Of a stretch of DNA of 64,000 nucleotides, positions 11,301 through 24,283 are shown one piece after another. Source of the DNA: Caenorhabditis remanei (Eukaryota > Nematoda > Chromadorea > Rhabditida > Rhabditidae); the NCBI RefSeq assembly GCF_010183535.1, contig NC_071333.1:12460587-12524586 (forward strand). Reading direction: 5' to 3'. The position numbers were made by a program, and so were the translations under genes. Under the pieces are notes generated by a model. That model was given only the letters and a program-made list of their open reading frames with translations, was not told where the DNA came from and ran no database searches. Numbering within the stretch: position 1 is the first letter of the stretch; every line of letters begins with the position of its first letter.

Positions 11301-13872
11301 CAAAAAAGGCAGTCAAGTGGACAATCAAGCCAATAAAATGGGTAAATGGGTGGATATCGCATAAATGCAACGCATTCTAGCAACTGTCGGCCGTCAATCG
11401 GAACATGCAAATCTGGTCATTTGACTGACTATGCAGCTGATACAAACCTTCATTTCTGACTTTTCCCAAAGTCAGTCGTCGTTAACCGAAATATTCGTAA
11501 ATAAGAAGACGCGTTGATTAAAAAGAGGTTGGAGTGAGGTTTCAGACATACGTTTCGGGGCCACAAGGCTAAGCTGGCTGGTTGAGTTAATTGGAAACCG
11601 TGTTCCAATTATCGAACGAGTAGCTGGTTGGCGCCCCCACGCGTGAGTGTGATGGGAACGATAGACGACGGGAGATGAAACTGAATAGACTGTACACAAA
11701 AGCTTGAAGTCGTTAGGTTTTTGAGTAAATGCAAACAATCTAGACATACAGTGTGCCAATATATTCGAAGCTTCTGGTACTTGCCTCCCTACCTACCACC
11801 CCGCTTCCCCTCTGTATACCTATTCAAATTAAACCGGGCCATTGTTCTTGGCATACGTGTTTGACAGCCTTAAGCAAGCACTTGACGCCGCCACGAATAC
11901 CATTGTTTAGGTTGCGTTGTTTATGCGTTATTGTGGGACCTCCTCTTCTGCACCTCCGCCAAGAACCCACACCGTTTGATTTTTGCTAATTTCGAATCCA
12001 AGAAAGGGCATAGTCTATCGGGAGAGGTGTAAAAGAAAGTGGAATGCGTGAAGGTCATGCCATCATCAGCGATCTGTTAGGTTGATTTGGTGTGAGAAAA
12101 AAAGTTTGAAGGTGGAGAAATGTATATTTTTGGGGAGAATGTTTCTTGGATCGGTCCAAAGGACCTTGAAAGAGAAAAAAAAGTATTACGGATTGAAAGA
12201 ATTAGTAAAGGACAAAGATGTGATGAGAAGTTTTTAACGCTTTGTAATGACACATGAACGCTGAAGGGATGAGAAATAAAATCATTTGAGTAATAAGAAA
12301 ATTCGATGAAAAAGTTGACATTTGTTCGTGGAATATCTACTGCGATGCGAGCGCCTGATAATCCAGAATGAGTCAAGAACAAGGAGAGAAAACCAGAATG
12401 TACAAGCTGTGGTGACCTATAAATTGACATTGTCGGACTATTTAGTCACTTAGTGACTCATCAACATTGTCCTTGGGAGGAGGCGCGAAGACAGCCGCCG
12501 ACGGCGTGGGATAAGTCAAAAGCAAGAATGATTGCATTTTGGTAGGTTTGATTCCGATGAAAATGATGAAGATTTTGAATTGTAATTAAATGTGTGAGAA
12601 CAAAATGAAAACGAGTCTTCCTCCTTTTTTTTCATTTCTATTTCATTTGTTTCGGCTTTGGTTTTGAAAGTAAGACTAGGAGAGGAGAAAAGCCAGAATG
12701 ACCAGCGGTATTGGTATTCGAGACGGCGTCAAACGGACGGGCGACAAAACACTAAATGTTTGAACTGGACATATCGATCAGTGTGTTGGAGGGCCGAAAA
12801 GGATTAAAGCGAGCGGAAAATTGGCGAAAATGGTTCTTTATGTATATTCGTTCGCCTTTTTTTCTTCCATCTTCTCCGCGCACTATCCTCATCCGTCATT
12901 TCACTCTTCGTTGCCGTTCGATGCCTTTTCAATGCCTGTTGATTTTCAAAAGAAACTGTTCGAAAATGGCTGTGAAGTGGAATTGAAAAGAAAATGGCTA
13001 TTCGATTCGGGACATTGGTCATTTAAAGATTTGAATACATGGCTCGTAATGATTTTTGAAACGTTATATTGGAAAATTCTCCATTTTCACAGTTAGAAAG
13101 AAAAGAAAATAAGCAAGTTAGACGATACAAAGTAAGAAGTACTTTAAAAAAAATGTTTCGTTTAAAAATAGAAATAGGAAAAAAAAAATTGAGAACACTA
13201 GGAATTTCCCGTCGCGGCCAGTATTACTTTTGGGAATTACTCCTTATCTCGGCCATCGATAATATATGGATGAGAAGATTCTTTCCAAATTAAACTTCAT
13301 ATAAAATTCGATTAATTCGATTAACTGATCGGACTTTGAGAGTCGGGAACAACAAAAAAGAGCGAATAAAGGGACGAAAACTTCATTGAAAACGTGTGAC
13401 GTTGTCGCTAGTCGGTAACGATGGAAAAGGAGAAAGAGAGAAGATTGAAGAACCCGACCAAGATAAAATCAAAGCTGCAAGCTGGCCTCTTTCACTGGAA
13501 AAACGACGATTCATCGAAAAAGGAAGGAAAATGACGGGGTAAATAGATACAGGGACCGGAGACAAGTCTCAGGAAGGAATTCAAGAAATAGGTCTTTATT
13601 ATCTAGAAAATTGACAACAATAGTTTTGTTGACCATCTTCACCTAATTTAAAAGAAATCAGAATAGTCTCAAGTGATTTTCTTTTTATATGTCGTTTATG
13701 CCTTTGTATATGGCACTTGAAGAATTTGGATTAATCTCGGAAATTCCGAATGTATATATGAAAATGATTATTGGAAGGAAAAAATAAATAGTAATGTGAA
13801 AACGCAGCTATCCTACTCAAAGTATTAAAAAACGGAGGTTTTTTTCGAATTCAAACAAGTCTATCCGGATTG
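8315..13872. other. Gene-poor stretch upstream of the Skeletor-like gene
   Basis: No ORF here has splice context or a recognisable domain. The first few hundred bases probably hold the promoter of the Skeletor-like gene. There are purine-rich tracts (about 8690-8830), a short AAT-rich run near 9398-9412 and long AT-rich segments. ORFs such as the + strand one at 10596-10829 look like chance. Confidence 0.45.
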
Positions 13873-14091
13873 TCAAGTAGATAGAATGCTATGTGCAATG
13901 AAAACGGTCAAAACGATAGATTTGTCCATCGTTCCAGGTGTCACAATTCCATTTAATGTGCAGTCGACTGTGAGAAGGTAGCACTTACTCCCATCCATTC
14001 CGATACCCACTTTCGATAATCGAGTGACCTCAAACATGCTAGTCGCTTTTCTCCTCGCATCGTCTTCATGTCCTTCTTCACCTTCGACCAT
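13873..14091 (-). CDS. Possible small ORF downstream of cat-1 (72 aa)
   Basis: An open frame of 72 codons begins right after a TTACGCAG acceptor-like sequence at an ATG and runs to a stop. Its N-terminal half is acidic and charged (MVEGEEGHEDDARRKATS). I recognise no domain. Inside it, GTAAGT and a CACAG lie only 21 bases apart, too short for an intron, so the frame would have to be read through. It is on the same strand as cat-1 and about 560 bases beyond its stop. It could be a terminal exon, a small gene or chance. Confidence 0.18.
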   Translation of the reverse strand: MVEGEEGHEDDARRKATSMFEVTRLSKVGIGMDGSKCYLLTVDCTLNGIVTPGTMDKSIVLTVFIAHSILST

Positions 14092-14655
14092 CTGCGTAAT
14101 ATTTATTTAGGTGGTACTCTCTGTTTTTTTTTTGCAAGAGGATGGAACACTCAATCTGGTGAAGAGGGGAGAGGATCCACTTGCAAATCTATCAATTTGA
14201 TGCAGATGCGGTTGTTTCGAGATGGCGTTATCTGGCTTGCATATCTTGGCTTAATCCGTAATTATAGGCTAGCGTTGGGGAGTGTCATCCAGAAAGTGAA
14301 GGATGACATTTATCATGGCCAACTTGTGGATTGACAGTTCAGTTGAGTAGAAGTCAGGAGGGGGTGGATATGAAAAATGAAAAGCACTTTTTCTTTTCTC
14401 AAAAAGTATGAAATAGCAAAACTGTAATTTACTGAAAAATTTATGCGATGTTATAAATTATGGATAGAATTGAAAATTACTGAGATATTCAAAGAAAAAA
14501 AACTACTGTGATTTGTCTAATCATAAGAAAATCATAAGGTTATAGCCAGAATCTCATTGAAAAAACATTACTTGAAGAAAGAAATTACGTGATTTGGATC
14601 AAAATTGAAAATTTACGAGTAAATAGAAAAAATACGAATCATTTCAAGAAAAAAT

Positions 14656-17366
14656 CTAGAATGCACTCGTTGCGGAATACATATTGTTCTGTTGAACTTG
14701 TCCAGCAATGTTCATTCCTTCGATTCTTTCATAATTCTCATTGGTGACTCTCGAGTCACCATTTGGACGAAGCTCCACTGGTTGGGTTTGAGTAGTTGGT
14801 TCGATGAGGACTGGTGGGTTTTTGAGAAGGAACATCAGAGGAGCATACAAGAAGCTGATAATCGCAATGATATACATCATTCTGAAAACATGTCGATGCA
14901 CACTTATTTCTTTTTCTTTTTTCTAGTTACGTTGGGAATCCGAGACTTTTGACAAGTGGTCCGGAGAAGAAAGGTCCAAGGGCGAACGCGAAACAAAAGG
15001 CGGCATCGGCGATGGCGTAGATAGATCCGTAGACACCGACATGACGGATATCAACAAGGTAACCCATGAGCGGGAACATCGACGCATCAATCATACCTAG
15101 ATAAATCTCATGTCATAAAATCTTTTGACCGGATCAATGACAAACCGATAGAAAATCCGAGAAGGCCGTGAGGGATAATGAGACCAGCAACTGATGTGGC
15201 AGACGGGATAGAGAGAAGACTGAAACCGATAACAACGAGACCGATGAACGAGGAGAGCCATCTGAAATAATTACTTTTGGAATATCACAATTCCTATTCT
15301 TGATCAACCTTCCAATACGATGAGCCAGAGGACCGAAGATGTTAGTTCCAATTAGATAAGATATGGAAGCTGGCAAAAATGCAGCTCCACGTTCCAATGA
15401 GTTAGCTCCCCATGATTCCATCATCCAGAGCGGAAGAGAAGGCTCCAACATAGCAATTCCAAGATTTCCGATAGTGATTGCACCTTAATGTCAATCATCA
15501 TTTATTGCGTCAGAATTTAAAAACATTATCTGTCATTCACAGATTCAGGAAAACGTCATTGCCCTATTTAGTCAACCAGCGTATTTTCCCACTTACCAGC
15601 AGCCACAATAATGTATGGATCCTTAGCCAGTTGTTTGATAGTTGATCCTTCCGGTTCTCCTCTGTCAATTTTTGGTTGGAGAACCATAAATTGAATCGCT
15701 GAATTTCAAAATTATAAAAAGAAGTTGAATATTGTTTGACTCACATCCATCAAACAATGCAAGAAGAGCAAGAAGAACAAATGGAAGTTCCTTTCCACTC
15801 CATTGATACAAAAGTCCTCCGTAAGGTGGTCCAACCAGCACTCCAAGAGCTAGACCTCCCAACGCAATACCCATAGCACTTCCTCTTTCCAAGTCATCTG
15901 GATATGCTTGCGCCAACATTCCCATTCCTAAAAATTATCAATTTTCTTTTCAACTTCTCATTTCGGATGTATGCTTTCCACAAGTCAAAAGTTGTGTTGT
16001 CTACGCGTACGTGTGTGTGAGAGAGAGCGCCAGACGACAAGGGTCAGCGGCGACTAGTAGGAAAGAGACAGCATGAAGCGAGTATAACAACTCTTCCCGA
16101 CCCAGTAAGACCCGCTGATCAGGTGGCCGAGTGGTTAAGGCGATGGACTGCTAATCCATTGGGGTTTCCCCGCGTGAGTTCGAATCTCATCCTGATCGAA
16201 TCTTTTTTGCTTTCTTATTAAGACAAGAAAATCACTTTTCCGGAATTTTTAGCAACAATCTTCCACGTTTTCATGATAAGTGACAGGTCTAGTTGAACTT
16301 TTTGTAAAAAAGAGTTATGTGTATCACATAAGTGGTGAATCAGTTTCACTTTGTTTTTGCTAATATTAACAATTATAAAAATCTCTTAACATATTCATCT
16401 GGCGCTAATAAATCTAGAATGTGAACCCTATTTCTGTGCCACTCACCTGAAGTACTGGTACATGCTGATCCGACACCTTGCAGAGCTCTTGCCAACCAAA
16501 GTGTGAAATAAGAATCACCAAAAGCAAAAAGAATAGTTGAACAGAACATAATGACAAATCCTCCAAACATTGGTAGTGTATAACCGATCCTTAAAAAAAA
16601 CTTTAATGCCATTATTTTGGCAGCTGGAGGTACCTATTGGTAAGTGGACCAATCCACGGATTGACGAGTAGTTGAACAAGTGCTTTGGAACCAAACATGA
16701 GTCCGACATGAACATTTTCACTTGCCAATAGTCTATGTCTTTCTGCTTCATCGATAACTCTTTTTGGAGGTTCCTCATTCTTTATCGGTGGTTTCTTAGC
16801 CGCAGGTGACATATACTTTCTTCTGAAACAAAGGAATACCATTGAACCATGAAAAATTCCTACCGGTCATCGTATTCACGATTCTTGTTTTTTTGATTTT
16901 TCTGATTTTTCCTGCGTGATTCTTTTTTGTTGTCTTCATTACGACCAACCGGACCAATTGGGTTCTCCTCCCAGTCAATTTCAGATTGGCTACCAAGTTT
17001 CAATGGGACATCCCAACTGTCATCATCTTCCCACTGCAACCGACACAGATATCATGAGACTCTAACAAAACAACTATTTACCTGTCTTTTCACACGTTTC
17101 TGAGAGTCATGACTGAAGAGTATATCGGTTTCATTTGGATGCTCCATTCGAAGCAGATATTCAGGGATAATTGGTACTTAAACATGAACAGTTCAATTTA
17201 GAACCAAAAGATTCTTGACTTACCAACTGTAGTGAGTAGCATATTATCGAGGAATAATGCAATATAAACGATGAGAAGCAGAATTTTTCTATTGTTCCTG
17301 TAGGAACTGATAAGATCAAGAAGGTACGACATACCTTCTTCTTCCAAGTTCTATCGGATCCAACTC
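14656..17366 (-). CDS. cat-1: Vesicular monoamine transporter (VMAT, CAT-1 type); 5' exon unresolved
   Basis: This is a 12-TM SLC18 proton/monoamine antiporter that loads dopamine, serotonin and related amines into synaptic vesicles. Twelve exons (17335-17366, 17224-17297, 17082-17176, 16864-17033, 16634-16822, 16447-16589, 15745-15927, 15597-15698, 15309-15483, 15146-15261, 14931-15096, 14656-14881) keep frame for 556 codons. They match VMATs throughout: [20 protein letters not shown] (TM1), [68 protein letters not shown] and [20 protein letters not shown]. The first lumenal loop is long and charged, with one N-glycosylation site (NET). The most 5' exon found opens on [11 protein letters not shown] in phase 0 without an ATG, so a short upstream coding exon is missing. 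One weak candidate is around 18300-18395 (minus). The C-terminal tail is short, after the last TM. A tRNA gene lies antisense in the 16446-15928 intron. Confidence 0.96.
16117..16198 (+). tRNA. tRNA-Ser (anticodon GCU)
   Basis: The acceptor stem pairs GATCAGG with CCTGATC, followed by discriminator G. The box-A region is TGGCCGAGTGG and box B is GTTCGAATC. The anticodon arm ATGGA-CTGCTAA-TCCAT presents GCT at 16150-16152. There is a long variable arm (GGGGTTTCCCC), as expected for serine. No intron is present. A six-T run at 16203-16208 ends the transcript. The gene sits inside an intron of cat-1, on the opposite strand. Confidence 0.97.
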
Positions 17367-20300
17367 CTGAAATCAAAAAAGTAAAGTACGCACTCGATTG
17401 AGAAAACTCAGGAAAATTGTGAGAAGTATGATAACAAAAGTGAGAGAGTGGACAGAGCAAGAAGACGTGGGCTAGGAATCTCATAGTTTCGTTTATGGTT
17501 CCCACGCTTTGAAAATTGATTTGGTATTATTTATGCCTAATAATTGGCACCGAAGAAAAAAGGGAGAAGGAGAGATGGAGAGAAGTCATAAAGTCCCACA
17601 GTTGAATGTCACCCGGTTATGACTATAGTCAGCATTGGAATCTTGGAATTGATTGTGAAATATGAAAAAAAATAAATAAAGCAGGAGAAGAAGATGCGAG
17701 AAGCTCATTTAAAAGAAAAAAGAATAAAAGGGTGAACACTGGTAATGACAGCTCATTTCGCATTTTTGTCTATGTGGCTTTCGAGAAGACGGGGTGCCGT
17801 CCCGGAATAGATTGGAAAAAAGAAACGGTGCCTTCGCTTCCATCAAATTTTCGCATTCAATCCAGAAAGTGTCACGGAGAAAATGAAACAAAAGGAATGA
17901 AGGAAAATATTTCAGGATAAGAAAAAGAAGAGGTGGGCGCAACAGAATTCGCACTACCGGAAGACAATTTTCTGACAGTAGAAAAAGAAAAAGAGAAACC
18001 AACGGGCGGAATGGGTAACAACGGAAACCAGAATGATGAATGATTCAGTAAAGAATAATGCTTAACACACACTTATTTCTTTCTACTCAGTTTGTAATAC
18101 AATCCACGAAAACGGCTTCCACATTTCGGCACCTTGTTTGTAATCTAGTAACTTGTGAGATTTACCAACAGAAATTTGATTCCGAAAACCCATCATGGAT
18201 TCAAAAGAGGGTGTCTCGCACATAAAAACAGCTGGTCGAAAAAGAGAGTATGATGAAAATCAAGAGCTCACCTTGATAATTTTTAACGTTTCTCACAGTG
18301 AGATATTCGCAGTGAAATTGTCTGGGGCTTTTCAAAAGTTTCACTTTCAAAAATTTATTTAGCCTAAAATCAGGAACACTGTTGAAGTTCTTCAATAACT
18401 GTAAAAGAAATTTTGTAAAAATGATTTTTTAAACAGTTTTTCATATACCACTAATATGGATAACAATACTCAAAAGTCAGGTAGCCGACCACATTTTCAA
18501 ATCAAAAATGATGTTTTGCACTCTGAAATACTTCTCAACTTTTCGAAATGACACGACTCATACCGAATCAAGGCTCATAAAAAGTCATAAAGTGCTTGAG
18601 AGGAATCGTCCATGTCTCCCTAGGTGAAATGAGAAGAAATCTCATTCGAATTCAATGATGCTCTCGAGAATAATGCTCACATTTTTCACTCAACGACGCC
18701 GTCGAAAGTCTCATCTGTCAAGTGCCAATGTGCGTGTGAATCAACTCAAAACCCGTCGAGGAACTTTTCATGGTTTGAATTTTGATTCAGCTGTGACAGA
18801 TATGGAAGTGAGTAGGAGAGAAACGCTGGATAGAAAAGGTAAAACGTTTTTGAGTATAAATAGACGAATAGTGAGATATGAAATAAGTGGAAAACGGAGC
18901 CACTGAAGAAATAGAAAGGGATAATGGCAGGATGTATTGATGCAATTGCTTCCCGACAAATCATTGGTCCTCATAACGACAAAAAGAGAAAAAGAAAAGA
19001 GAAACCTTTTAGGTCTGCAATGGCAATTACGTATATTTATAAGCAGTGTCTATCCATGGAGACGGAATGACTTTCTGCTCTCAAAAACAATCCTTTACAA
19101 AAAATGAGCTGAAAACGAGATACGTAAACAAAGGAGCTGAAGTTTCCATAACAGACCTGAATGTAGATGGTGGTACGGTAGCACTACACAGAATGACTGT
19201 CTAGATAGTTCTGGGACAGTTTGATGAGTGTTTTATTACGTATAATAAAGTCATAAGTACATTTCATAGTTAAATTTTATGTCTTCATTGTTTTCTTTCT
19301 AATTACGGTATATGGAGAGTTCGAAGAGTTCAAATTACAAAAAAGGACAATATAACAATATTGTAAAGAATGTTGATGTGAAGTACAGTACCCACAATTT
19401 TGACTAATTTGACCAAGTTGTAGGTTTTCATGGTAAAACTGCATGATTGAACGAGACTGCAATTCTGTGTAACTGTTGTGCTCGATTGATCGAATCCAAT
19501 CAGTCGCTGATCCGGGAAACTAATCAATTTGAAATTAATCTGAAAACTCTGCACTTGGGGTGTCAGTCTGTAAAATAGTGAACTTCCTCATATTGTATCC
19601 TACTTTTAATTGAGTATTGAATGAAATTACTATAATTCAAACAATTCTTTATAAATTCACGTGGCATACTTTTAAGTCTTCATAGTCATTGTATTTATAA
19701 TGTTCTCTCAGTTTTGAACAGTCGTTCAACTATCATCCAAAAATTGATTACTCGTTTTTAGAGACCATGTCCACCAGAAACCATAATACTATGAACCATA
19801 CTGTTTTCATAACATGTTCCAGAAAAAACTGATTTTAAGATGTTATTAGTGATATCATACCCGTATTGTTTGTTTTCAATGTACCAAAAACCTCAATAAA
19901 ACACGTCCAATTATATGGTCAATAAAACCTGGCTGATAAATATTTCACGAAGAAAGGTTTCCGTTGATTTTTTGATTCACTTCTTCTTTGTGTAGATTTC
20001 TTTCTTTTTTCTTCCTTTCACTTTTGAAAAGCAAACTTATTTCGCAATAGTTTAACACTGTTCTCCCAACAATTATTGTTTGTCATCATCTCTATCATTA
20101 TGTTTTTCGCTAGACAGACCCATTTGATCATCCCATTTTTCTAATGGTATGCCATTCGATTTCATCTTCAATTTCTTGACAAACCGCTCTCTTTCTTTTC
20201 CAATCCATCCACCCATTTTCTTGCCGAGGTTCACGTATTATTTGTTATCATTTACCCCACAATAGTCACAGAAACTTATCTTATCGTTCAATTCTTTTTT

Positions 20301-20383
20301 TGCTGACTATCGACACTTCGATTTGCCAGAATTGTTTGTTGAACCAACAACTATACGCGTCTGCACTTCTTCACTCTGTGTCA
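17367..20383. other. Intergenic: upstream of cat-1 and of the P450 gene
   Basis: The two flanking genes are divergent, so both promoters and the missing cat-1 first exon probably lie here. On the minus strand at 18300-18395 an ATG-led frame ends CEYLT before GTGAGA in phase 0, which would be compatible with the first known cat-1 exon, but I have no homology support. No other gene is seen. Confidence 0.4.
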
Positions 20384-22524
20384 ATGATTCTTCTATTCTC
20401 ACTTCCGATTATTGTTTTAGCTTATGTACTGTGCAGGTAAGTAGTTTCAGTAGAACTATGTTCAAAAAAATGTTGATTCCAGAAACATCAAACTTTATTA
20501 TGATCTTCATAGACGTGGGTTGAACCCTCAATTCGACATTTTCGGGATCAAAGGATTGATGTGGCTGGACAGCTCTGCAGCTCATGAAAATTTCACACGA
20601 ATGTGCTCGGTTATCGGTGACAAAACGTTTTCTGTGCTCCGCGGAGCAACACCTGTCGTAGTGACCAATGATGTTGACCTAATTCATGCAATTTCAACAG
20701 AACATTTTGATTGTTTTCATTCAAGAATAGTGAGTTTTGTAGTGAGAACTGGTTTTGATTGAACAAAAATTGAAGAAGAAATTTTTTGCGATTAAACGAT
20801 CATCTTTCAGCCGGAAGTGCTTTCCGATGACCCCATTACATCAGAGAATATTCACATGTTTTCTGCAAAAGGTGAACGTTGGAAGCGTCTTCGTACCCTG
20901 ACAAGCTATGGACTATCAACTGTGAAACTGAAACTAGTGGGTCACATGATACTTTTTTAATGGCCTTCCTAATCATATTTGTTCAGTTGTTCCCAACTAT
21001 CGAAACGTGTGTGTCTGAATTTTTGGATCACGTGAACAGTCTTTCAAATGGTCATAGTGTTGTGATCAATCATTCCCACAGGTTAAAACAATAACTTTTA
21101 AATTTAGACACTGTGTTTCTATTTCAGTCTTTTTCAAAATCATACTTCTTATGTGCTAGCCAGATGTGCTTACGGTCACAAGGAGAAGAACCATCGGGTG
21201 AATAAGTTTTTGGGGGTTTTCTCCAATGCATTCGGTGCTTTCTCAGATTTCCAAAAATCCACTGCAGAAAAAATCACATGTGAGTCACTAGTGCAATTAT
21301 TTTCTAGATTTAGAATTCTTTGCAGATTTCTTCCCAGAAATGAGGCTAATTTTCAAAAATAGTTTTGTTGGCCACTTTCTACAAAGTGCAAATCAACAAA
21401 AGTTTTTGGATTATTTACTTCATTTAATCTCAAGATTCCGATCTCGCACAATTAATGAGAACAACAATAAGCCAAGTGAGAAAGAACCGGACAACTACAG
21501 TCTTTTGGAGTTCTTCTTTGATCATCATGACGAAAAAAAATTGGTGGAAAAGGCGGAGGGACAGATAGACATGAAGAAAGTGAAAGTCGAAAAAAGTATC
21601 TCCTATCAGGTGTGAGTCTCGGTTATCTGTAGTCTTCTAGTCAGACACACTAGAGTTTGTGTCCTTCAAATATTTTGCAAAAATTGTTTATTAAGACTTC
21701 ACTTACCACTCAAACAATAAATACACATCAATCATAATCAATTTCAGGAAATCACTGCACAGTGCAAATTCTTATCGGTTGCTGGGTTTGACACAACTGC
21801 CAATACGCTAACATTGCTTTTCAATTTTTTGGCTCACAATCCAAAAATTCAAGACCGAATTTTCAATGAGGAAATGAAAAGTCATTCGGACAAAATCGAC
21901 TTTGAAACTGTCTGTTCCCTCCCACTGTTACAGAATTGCATATTCGAAACTCTTCGATTGTTTCCACATGCCTCTCCGTAAGTGACATAATATGATTCCA
22001 CTTTCTATCTGTGAAATGTTTTAGACTGCAAACTAGGATCTGCACTGAACCTTTACAAATCGGAAAATACGAGTTCTCTGAAAACATTCAAGTGGTAATC
22101 AACCCATGGGGACCTCATCACGATCGAGACATCTGGGGAGATGATGTTGATTGTTTTCGGCCATCGAGGTTTGGTTTCAATATTCGGTTCACTGTCGTCA
22201 ACAACCAATGTTTTCAGGTTTGAGAAGCTGACAGAACAACAAAGAAAAGCATTCATGCCATTCGGTGTCGGACCGAGACAATGCGTTGGAATGCGATTCG
22301 CATTACTTGAACTGAAGACGACAGCATTCCGAATGCTTCAAAAATATGTTGTCAAAACGACACTACCGGTTAATGATAGTCACGGAAAAATGGTAATTTT
22401 TTTTAAGAAAAAGGGAAAACTGATCAAAAGACAATATTTTCAGGTGAATATGACTGTTCGAGATACGGGAACAATTTGGCCAACGGATAAACTAGGTATC
22501 ATTCTGACGAAACGAAATATCTAA
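20384..22524 (+). CDS. Cytochrome P450, clan 3, CYP13-like
   Basis: This is a haem-thiolate mono-oxygenase anchored in the endoplasmic reticulum. Ten exons (20384-20436, 20483-20729, 20811-20936, 20987-21081, 21128-21279, 21326-21609, 21748-21977, 22025-22168, 22218-22392, 22444-22524) keep frame for 528 aa, the normal family length. An N-terminal membrane anchor (MILLFSLPIIVLAYVLC) comes first. Further on are the C-helix WKRLRTLTS, the I-helix oxygen-activation motif AGFDTT, the ExxR pair in ETLR, and the haem loop FGVGPRQCVGMR with its cysteine ligand. All key residues are intact, so the gene looks functional. An AATAAA at 22575-22580 ends it, 94 bases short of the convergent phosphoesterase stop. 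The subfamily is judged from the general resemblance to nematode CYP13/CYP3-clan proteins; its substrate cannot be told. Confidence 0.96.
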
Positions 22525-22618
22525 GAGACTATAACTTTTCATATGGTACAACATTGAATAATATTCATTATATTAATAAATCAAGTAACATTCTTTGTTA
22601 TTAAAAAAATTACTATTT

Positions 22619-24283
22619 TCAAAAAAAGAGTGCACTGGCATCCGATGAAAAATCAGCTTGGTTGCGGTTTCTTCTAATGAAGTCTCTTCTTTTCCTGGTG
22701 ACGTGATCTTCAAATCTGAAATGTTCTGTTCTAACACATGGTCCCCATAAGTCGACGGTCTCCAGTTGCTCAAGTATCTCCCCATTGTACATTAAACTGT
22801 CACGAGCCTTGTACCCTGTGATAGTCGCTGTAGAAGCGGTCATGTCAAACTTGGTGAATCTGTAGAAAAAAAATTATGACTGTTCAATTTTCTGTCCCTA
22901 GTCTCCTACCTATTATTTGGTACACTCCCAATGTAGACAAATGGCACTTTGTACCCTTCAATACATTCTAAGGTCACTTCATGTCTTTGATGCATATGTG
23001 CATAAAATGCTCCAATTCTTGGCACTCTGTGATTTGATTCAAAACTTTTCTTCACAGTTGACATCCAACGTCTTAACATCATTTTGATCTTATGAATATG
23101 CATACTTTCACATTGGTGCATATTCAAAAGAATTGGAAGAGAGGTACTCTAAAAAGTTGAAAAAAATAGAATAAAAGATGAGAGAAAAAAAAGTGAGGAG
23201 AGTTCACTAGAGTTTACTTTACTCACTCCAAGAAGGTTCAACTCGTTATGAAGATATTTCATCGGAGAAGAGATATTCCATTTCACAAAAAGAGATGAGA
23301 ATTCCACATTATAGTCAATTGCATTGTTGAGTTGGATAACGAAGGCACATAGTTTTCCTGGAATACACATTTGCAATGTAGACGAGTAAAAATATAACAA
23401 AAAATTACTTGAACTAGAGCAAACTGTCTCTGTGTAAGCCAAACTTCCAGTGAATTCCACATCGAATTTTACTGTTTTTCTCTGAATATCCGCCACAAGA
23501 GACATGTTCTTCACATAGTCTGTATACCTGAAAAACTGATTTTAGAGACATAATATAACTACACAAATACCAAGAAAGCATCGTATGAGCACAAAAATTT
23601 AAGGCACAATCGTTTATATTGTTCTGATAATCATGGTTTCCTAACCCAAGAATGAAAGGTATCGGGAAGTTGTTGTACCAGACTTGCTGAAATTTAAAAA
23701 ATTGTCTGATCTTTTTATCAATTTCGAGTTTAACACTAACTCTGAACTCATGCAACTGGTGTAAATGTCCAAAATCAGTCAAATCTCCATTGATGACGAG
23801 TGCAGCTGGTTTATAATCCATACTGCTAATAAGAGCATCCAAAGCTTGTCTTTGCACACGATTCGCAAATCTGCTTTCTATTTTGGTACATGAATCCCGA
23901 CCCTGACGTAGTGTTTCGTTCACTTCAACACCGTCTATGAACTCCAGTCTCTGAAAAGGAAGACATGATTTTTTGAAAGTCTTTTTGTTATTTTATTTAC
24001 ACTGTTCAGGAAAAACCTGGATCGTGGTCTTTTTGAGACCAACTTGCACTGAACATTATCTTCTTCGCATGGAAAATGGAATTGTGTGTCTCCCATGAGC
24101 AATAAGGTTAGAGTATCCTCTCGTATGGTTGGAAAGGTGGAATTATCTAACCCATTTTGGATATCTTCTATAAAATTGAAAACCTACATCTTGAGTTGTG
24201 CTAAAATCACCTGTGATTGTAACATTTGTTTCCGCAAAAGCGTAATTGATGGTGGTTAGAAGCAGCAAAAAAGTTAGCCACAT
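22619..24283 (-). CDS. Secreted calcineurin-like metallophosphoesterase
   Basis: Eight exons (24211-24283, 24001-24167, 23741-23950, 23565-23686, 23409-23527, 23227-23357, 22910-23148, 22619-22859) keep frame for 433 aa. A signal peptide (MWLTFLLLLTTINYAFA) is followed by the metal-binding motifs of the family in order: MGDTQFHF, NGDLTDFGH, GLGNHDYQNN and AHMHQRH (the GHxH-type site with Ala for Gly). The GDTQ site replaces the commoner DxH, as in some nematode members. The mature protein should be secreted or lysosomal, with several N-glycosylation sequons. The substrate is unknown. It ends tail-to-tail with the P450 gene, so transcripts may overlap. Confidence 0.94.
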
